From contig CANNZV010004630.1 in NCBI GenBank assembly GCA_947561585.1, forward strand, positions 24 through 64,023: a DNA stretch of 64,000 bases, read 5' to 3'. The translations under genes were made by a program, and so were the position numbers. The DNA is from Caprella mutica (Eukaryota; Arthropoda; Malacostraca; Amphipoda; Caprellidae). This document shows positions 57,431 through 64,000 of this stretch, piece by piece (the stretch's first letter is position 1; every line of letters starts with the position of its first letter). The notes beneath the pieces are model-generated. The model was given only the letters and a program-made list of their open reading frames with translations, searched no databases and was not told where the DNA came from.

Positions 57431-59103
57431 TTATTTTCAGTTACCGGTGAACAGGGTCATGTATAAATGAATATATTATTTCAGAGATAAAAGATTTATT
57501 TTTAGTTCTAGAAGTTTTTCACTAGCAAACAAGGGTAACTTTATTCACAATTTATTCAATCTATATCGAAAAGTAATGGATGAATTGCTTCACATTTAAC
57601 CTCTTAACATAACTCTATTTTTTACAGAAAACTGATAGCGTTGAGTGTACGAGGATAATTCACATCCATCACATACATTCTCATTAAAGCTAAAGACTAG
57701 ACGACGGTTTCTAACATGGACAACAATTCTGCAAAAACTTCCTAATAAACTCATTTAAATTAACCAAATAATTGATTCAAAATCACAAATGATGAAGCAT
57801 ACTTTTTTGTTTCACATGATTGTTGGTACCAACATGAATTAGAGTGAGTTCAAAGTTACCAAACGGTTCCACATTTCCAAGATGTGAGAAATAAATATAT
57901 TCCCTTATTTTAATTGTATATTATTTTAATAATATAATCGAAACTATGTAACCGTTGGATAATTCTAAACTTACTTACAATACAGGTTTTCTTTTTACAT
58001 TGTTAAGCAGCTACGATAAATTTAAATCCTGCTACACTTAAGACAATACTGGAACGCAGCATATATGACACCATTTACAAAGCTATTTCTTCAATAACTA
58101 TTTATTCACAATCACCATTGCGGTCACATACAATGATTTACTAACTAACTGAAGTTGTGCGGGACTAGCAACGGCAAAACTAAAATTGCACTCAATGAAT
58201 GACATTGAAAAAATTGAATAAAAAACTAAAATAAAAAAAAAAACGATTTAAATTACCTTAACTCTATGAAGACTAATCAACTAATCTAATGGAAATATGT
58301 ACATCATCATAAATGTAACCTTAGACTAGTATTTGGCATAGAATCATAACACAGGTCCAACAAAATTCTGCCGAAAAAAATCTCTCTGGATTAGATTGCA
58401 GCTAACTTGGTTAAACAAATGAATAGATTATCACATGTCAATAGTTCTTCTATCGAATGGGTGTAAATACTTATGAATATGACTATTTGTTTCATAAATA
58501 TGAAATATTGCACGGTTCACGGTTCAATAAGTGACAAGCATCGTCTACCACGGTGTCAACATCTACAGGTTAAAATTTTAGGGTTTTGAAATGGTTATTT
58601 GAATTTAATTAAAATACGAATACAATGAATCATTCTTAGATGTCAGGCTATTGATAATTTGAAAAAATTTCCAAATTAAGTCTCGTCATTGCTATATCCA
58701 ACACTTTTTCTTTAATTATTAACATAGCATTCAATTAAATTAAATAAATAACAAACTATTTATACAAATTAACCTGACAAACGAATTGGAATTAATTTTA
58801 GATTGAGTAAATTTGGAAGTAAGCAATTATTATAAAAAGTGTATACATCAACATTAATTAATGTTCATTACAACTCTTTGTTTGTTTATAGATGTTTATA
58901 ATGTAAAAGTTATAGTAGAGCTTGTACTCTATACTTAGCAAGTTATTCATGCACATCCTAATTCCCCCTTAAATCACGTATCAAGTTCACTGTATGGAAA
59001 ATAACAGAATTCATTCGGGAAGAAATTCTGCATTTTACATTCAGTTTGGACTTCAATCAGTTGTTGTTAAGTTGGAGGGTGCCACAGACCCTTTCTGACG
59101 CCT
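57431..59103. other. Gene-free interval, includes BTB gene 3' flank
   Basis: AT-rich. About 57850-57970 holds a decayed CACATTTTCGG-family MITE (aaacggttccacatttcca..aactatgtaaccgttggata). No frame is supportable. The part next to 59104 should be 3' UTR of the BTB gene. Confidence 0.5.
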
Positions 59104-61401
59104 TCAGGAGCACCTCCCTTTCAGATGTTCTTTTCCATGGTATGTGATGATGTGGACATTAAGGTTACTCTTTTGGTTGGCGCGATACTGACACAGATGA
59201 CATGAGTAAGGTCTCTCACCAGTGTGAATGATTAAGTGACGACGTAGTACCTGAGGAAATGAAGATTTAGCTATCATGTCTGATACACAAAAATATTTTC
59301 AATTAATCGTATTAAATAGATTAATTAGATAATACAGGTAGTATTCCAACGTCTGTTTAGGATCGAATAACCATCCCTAAACGTTTAAATGAGAACAAGT
59401 GGACCTCGAAGAGATTGTATATAATTTAAAGATATATAAGTTTTATCATGTTAAATATGGTATGGAGAAATTTTGATTACTCAAATACAGAATAATAACA
59501 AAAAGTGTAATTATACTGGGATAAAAAGGATCGCAAAACTAAATGATTAAGACAAAAACACGTAATACAATTCCCCAAGTAAGTAATATTAGTGGGTAAT
59601 ATTATTGAACATTCATGTAAAATATTGCCTCGATAATGGCTAAATCCAAAATTATTAGAATAAAACAAGATTGAAGGGATTTCAATAATTTCCACTTCAT
59701 CCAATTACACTACCAACTGAGTTTTGTATTCAATTTCAGGCAACTCTGATATAGACACCGTATATTTCATCAAAGCTAATAGATGGAAATTGGTAATTGA
59801 TAAATATATAAAAGTGTTAATAATTACCTGTCGTCTATTAGGTCCTGTGAAAAGTTTGTGACAAACAGTGCATGATACAGTGCCAATAGGACCATTTATT
59901 TTTGTTGAATTGTTGAAATTTGGCAATGCTGAAGATATCGACAGTAATTGACGTAATCTCACCTGAAATAAAAGAAGTTCTGATAGAATTTTTTTCTTTC
60001 AAGGCCTACCATATTTCTCAACTGATTTCACTATAAAATACTAACGCCTGTGGAATTGTGATGACTAGATCCTTCAAGAGAACTAAAATCTAAAGGTAAA
60101 CTTAATGGCGATGAATCAGAATTCCATCCAGAAGCTTCGTTCTGTAAAAAGAGTAGAATGCCGATATTATTACAGGATAGGTTTATTAATAGCAAAAGAA
60201 AATGAATTTGAATATGAATCAATAAAGAATATGGTTTTTTGCTAGAGAATCAACTCACATGTGAAAATGCAGATAAATTTGAGAAGGAGGGTCTAAAATT
60301 AGCAGCTTGTAGAGCATCACTTGTGTGCTGCAATAATGCTGGCAAACTTTTATGATTGTGTTCATCTTGGAAGTTATCTTTATCCTGTTCACCTTGATCA
60401 CTATTGATATCGTAATTCATGTTTGATTCGTATTTGAACATGTCGTCATTATGAACATCATACGATCCTGAATCTCTGTGATCGAGACTGGCAGTGTCAC
60501 ACTCTTCTTTGATTCTCTCTTCCATTACATTGATACTCCCTCCACCACTACTACAAGCTCTGATGTCATCATCAATAGACTTGGTTGAACACTCGTTCTT
60601 ATCAGGTAAGGGTGAATCTCCTTCAACACCATCATCATCTGGAAATTTCTCTGTTTGCAGGGATGGCAAAGGAGGAGTAGAATTTGGTTCTTCATTTCGA
60701 ATGTCTTCTTCTTGGTTCAAAATTTGTTTATTGTCTTTTGATTTTTTGGATGGAGGAATTTCATTATCACTACTTGGAGCACTACATGTATTGCTTTCTC
60801 TTCTTTTTCTATTATTAGGTCCATAGCTTACCATGCCTTCAAATTGATCATCATCTGGAACGGCTAAACCTTTCAACTGCAAGCACTCAGCAGCTTTCAG
60901 TAAAGTGGTCAAATTATGTTGAGGTACGTTGACTTCACCAAGATACATATAGTCCAAGAGATATTCTAGGTCATCACTTCGAATATCTTTCAATATTATC
61001 ACTGGGTTTTTGCAATAAGTTTGGCTCAATATTGAACTGAAATAGTCGCTGCAAGTGGAGAGAACTATTTTGTGTACACTGTAACATTTTCCTTCGCATG
61101 CCAATGTGATATCGGTATACAGTTGCTGAAATAGAAGGAATAGAAAAATAGTTTGTGTAAATACTTGGTAATAAAAATCAAAATTAACTTAAGCAAATTT
61201 TAGTTACTATAACTAATTCAATATATTAGTTCATTAAAATAATAATTCATTACAAAGATATTGGCAGAAAAGGATGAAAGAAATAAACATTCAGGGTAAG
61301 AGGGAAATAACACATATTCTCACCTTGTTTCTCAATATTCCAAAGGCATTTATAAAAGTAGATTGGTGATTATTCCACTTTAATGAGAGAAGATCATCCA
61401 T
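59104..61401 (-). CDS. BTB (TTK-type) C2H2 zinc-finger transcription factor
   Basis: Five minus-strand exons, 61401-61324, 61125-60259, 60141-60046, 59962-59828 and 59250-59104, encode 440 residues; all introns are GT-AG and phase 0. The BTB domain (about 1-118) shows the insect TTK-type signature LKWNNHQSTF, DITLACEGKCYSVHKIVLST, PVIILKDIRSDDLEYLLDYM, YLGEVNV and AAECLQLKGLAVPDD. It mediates homo- or heterodimers. A long acidic/Ser-rich linker (about 119-390) has a basic patch NRKRRES and a PPSKKSK patch that may be nuclear-import signals. Two C-terminal C2H2 fingers follow: CTVCHKLFTGPNRRQVLRRH (15-residue spacing, split by the last intron) and CHLCQYRANQKSNLNVHIIT. The fingers resemble those of Lola-type isoforms, but I do not assign an orthologue. 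Related loci swap 3' finger exons by alternative splicing; no other finger exon is visible here. Confidence 0.9.
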
Positions 61402-61669
61402 GTTCTTCTTCAATGGAATTATAGAATTCTATAGACTGAATAAAGTAGCATCATTAGTTTACCTTTCAAAGTTTTTAAACATTTATTTTCGCTTTTGTAT
61501 GTCAGCAGTTGTTGTAATACAATGAAATTTTAAATTGGAATAGCCAGATTCAGACCTATTGAAATATATATAGCTAAATCAATTTATAATATAAGCAATC
61601 ATGTTAACTGTTAAAGGTCCTCTCCAGAATCCGGTAAAAATAAGTTTATTACATAATATTATAGAACTA
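61402..61669. other. BTB gene upstream flank
   Basis: AT-rich. It probably contains a 5' UTR and possibly an intron; the promoter cannot be placed. Confidence 0.4.
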
Positions 61670-61905
61670 AGGTCCACAATCATTATTCTGCAAACCGCAT
61701 ACAATTCGGTTCAGTATATATTTCATTATATGTTTTTAAAGTTTTTAATAGTCTGTGAGCAACATTTGATTTAATTTCAAATTATTAATTTTATAAACAA
61801 ACAATGCGTTTTCAAACTTTGTTTAAGATATTAATTGTTTCCTAAAGTATATAAATGTTTCAATAATAAGTTTATCCAATTTTATAGCTTAATACGAATA
61901 TTAAA
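61670..61905. repeat. Dispersed repeat paired with 56320-56600
   Basis: Same orientation and order of words as the partner, lacking an internal piece of about 60 bp (the stretch around gaccgaagaactctcttcag). Confidence 0.7.
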
Positions 61906-64000
61906 TCAAAACATATGATGAACATTCTTTTTCTTCAGACTAAAAATTAGCAAGTCGGAAATAAAATAGGTATTGTAGTGTTTTGATTATAAAAATCTTT
62001 AAAACTATATAAATTTTTTAAAAATTCTACCAAATTTCATTCGGCTTGCAGAAAAATGATAAGAAACATTAGCCTCGTTGATTAAAGCAATAAAATAAAA
62101 TTGCTTGGAGGGGACCATTAAGCATTGTTTTTTTTTAAATAACGCAATCAAATAACCATTTAATAACTAGCTACAAATGTTTTACATGAATATATTATGT
62201 ACTCACAATTAGGATTCAAATTTCTTGAATTTTGAGGATATCTGTTTTTCATTCTTCACATCACGAAGACAAATAGCTACTTACCTGGCACAGGGAACAC
62301 CTTTATATAACCGATGTGAAATGTCTATGACAATCAAAACCTTGCATTCAATATTTAGTTTTATCTTGACATATCTACAAAGAAAAAAATATACAATATT
62401 TGCACACGTTGATTTCATCCTGTGAACTAATCTTTTTTTCTACATGCATTGTTAAAATTATCACAAAACTTCATTGAGCCAAACTATAAATGTATGATTA
62501 AAATAGGTAGACTATGAACCAAAACTTTAGCAACAAACTTTTCTTTTCCTTTGAGTTATTTCATACAAAAATTAACATAACAACAAAATTTTATATGGCA
62601 ATATATAGAAAATAGCATGGAAACAAATTTAACGTCAGCAATCAATTTCATCAAATATAAAGAAATATTTGAATGCAGAATTTGAAGCCATATATACCTA
62701 TGTTTGCAAATGCTACACTCTTAAACTTGGTACAGTTACGAGACATTAGTCCAGAGCTTAAACATCATTGGGTATTTTTTGTGTTTTGCCAGTCTACAGC
62801 TAAAAATGTGGAATATTTTACTAAGACTCAGAGTCACAGAGACAAATCTGGGCTCTAATTTAGAAATGTGCAATTTGAGATAAATTTTTATTTAATTCTA
62901 TGTTTCTGTTTATGTACCAGGTTTTGTTTAGAGAGCATTTATTAGAACATTTACGATTATATAATGTTTAAGGAGAATTTATAATTACTTTTTTGATTAA
63001 AGAAGAGAATTTTCTCAATACAATAATGGTGAGTGGAGATAACTAAATAGTAAATTCTGAAGTTCCTGGAGAACATTCTTTTTATCAGAAAATTATTTTG
63101 GCAAGGGTTTTGCATATCCATTTAAAAAATCATCAACCATCACAATTTTTCCAGACTGCAAAATCTAGGATATTTTTAACATTACCTCTGGGCTCTGACT
63201 TGTGAGAACAATCCCTTATTTTCTTTTCTATAATTTCATGTGTTTTGCTGAATGCATAAGGCGAAATGAGGATTTCTTGGACGTAGAAACCTCAGAACAC
63301 TATCAGTTTCACTGTTTCTGCAATCTGGCCATTTTGCATTTTTGGCCATACTTTGGAATTGGAACATATCTGCTACGGTTTTTTTTGATAAAAGCTTGTT
63401 TACAGAACAGGATCTTGATAATCCAACAGCTTTCCATATGTATTTTTTGAATAAAACAGCATATCTATTTGTAACAAAAATTTGAAGAGTATGGGACATT
63501 TTAAATATTTTCTGAGCACACAATTGTTAATTTTGTCTTTTATTTTCATGTATTCAGCTAAGAACAGAAGGGTATAAGAGGATTTCTTGGAAAACACTTC
63601 ACCAGTTTTTGCAGCTTGGAGTTGTAACGCTACATGTAAAACTAAGTCTGTAGACAAAGAAATAAACGCCATCAATTGAGACTATTATGATACAAACAAC
63701 TACCTTAAAACTATAAAGAAGCTGAAAACTCAATTTTATCACGTCTGAAAGTAACGAAGATCATATCTACATTACGAATTACTCTATTTTCCCGTCACAC
63801 ATCTCGAAAAAGTGCTAATTGCATCTTGGTACTTGGAAACAGACGCACATCAATTTCACAAAGAATTGCAACACTATTCAACGGAAAAATTAGTTATGAT
63901 TTTGAGTGTTTGTAATATAGTTTTCATTCATTTAATAAAAACGAATCGATATCTTTAAAAAACAGAGAATTGTTCTATCCTAATGTTAGTGAAACTAAAA
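61906..64000. other. Gene-free interval with CAGTCTGC-type remnants
   Basis: I see no gene. Words of the CCAGTCTGCA families recur: gccagtctacag (about 62789), tccagactgcaaaat (about 63150), tttctgcaatctggcc (about 63315), and a core-like aattctatgtttctgtttat (about 62895). This suggests diverged members of the 29.8-34.4 kb cluster. The frames at 63202-63675 overlap on both strands and are not supported. Confidence 0.45.

Noticed and set aside
63202..63675. Frames of 82, 95 and 91 codons on both strands
   Set aside because: They overlap one another, lack domains, and run through diverged CAGTCTGC-type repeats.

Overview
The window looks like nuclear DNA of an arthropod, most likely an insect. 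It is strongly AT-rich, the genes have short exons with GT-AG introns, and one gene encodes a TTK-type BTB plus C2H2 protein of a kind typical of insects. Ty3/Gypsy, Ty1/copia, mariner/Tc1, hAT and Harbinger-like elements are all present. The mix of AT-rich introns and many minisatellites would suit a hemipteran such as a planthopper, but that is inference only. Host coding exons are a small minority of the sequence; most of the rest is repeats.

Layout. (1) 1-5.5 kb: dispersed repeats, a 29-bp minisatellite, a three-exon SMIM14 homologue (+), and a 38-bp minisatellite that has expanded inside a MITE. (2) 5.5-11.2 kb: MITEs, a Tc1 relic and a 22-bp minisatellite. (3) 11.3-23.7 kb (+): a secreted carboxylesterase-family gene of about 11 exons with an intact Ser-Glu-His set. 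It has a 7.3-kb first intron full of repeats, one apparent GC-AG intron and two possible 3' ends. (4) 26.7-29.6 kb (-): METTL6, the tRNA-Ser m3C32 methyltransferase, in five exons. (5) 29.8-34.4 kb: a dense cluster of short elements of several families that share the same central core and CCAGTCTG-type ends. (6) 38.8-40.9 kb (-): a gene for a signal-peptide protein with 30 near-identical 16-residue units, each carrying a furin-type RKRR site. A second small gene with the same layout lies at 46.9-47.1 kb. Between the two lie a 34-bp minisatellite and a young Gypsy element with nearly identical LTRs but a broken gag and pol. (7) 48.0-51.6 kb (+): a Ty1/copia-type element whose gag-pol is replaced by part of a host mRNA for a Gly/Gln/Tyr-rich, hnRNP-like protein, fused in frame to the first gag codons. 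(8) 51.8-57.4 kb: minisatellite, mariner relic, non-autonomous elements and a LINE relic. (9) 59.1-61.4 kb (-): BTB zinc-finger transcription factor in five exons. 61.4-64 kb holds repeats and no gene that I can support.

The host genes do not form a pathway. The strongest candidates for something undescribed are the RKRR-repeat peptide precursor with its small neighbour, and the copia element that carries a host mRNA. Exon borders were placed by eye from splice consensus, reading phase and protein similarity remembered at family level; no database search was run.
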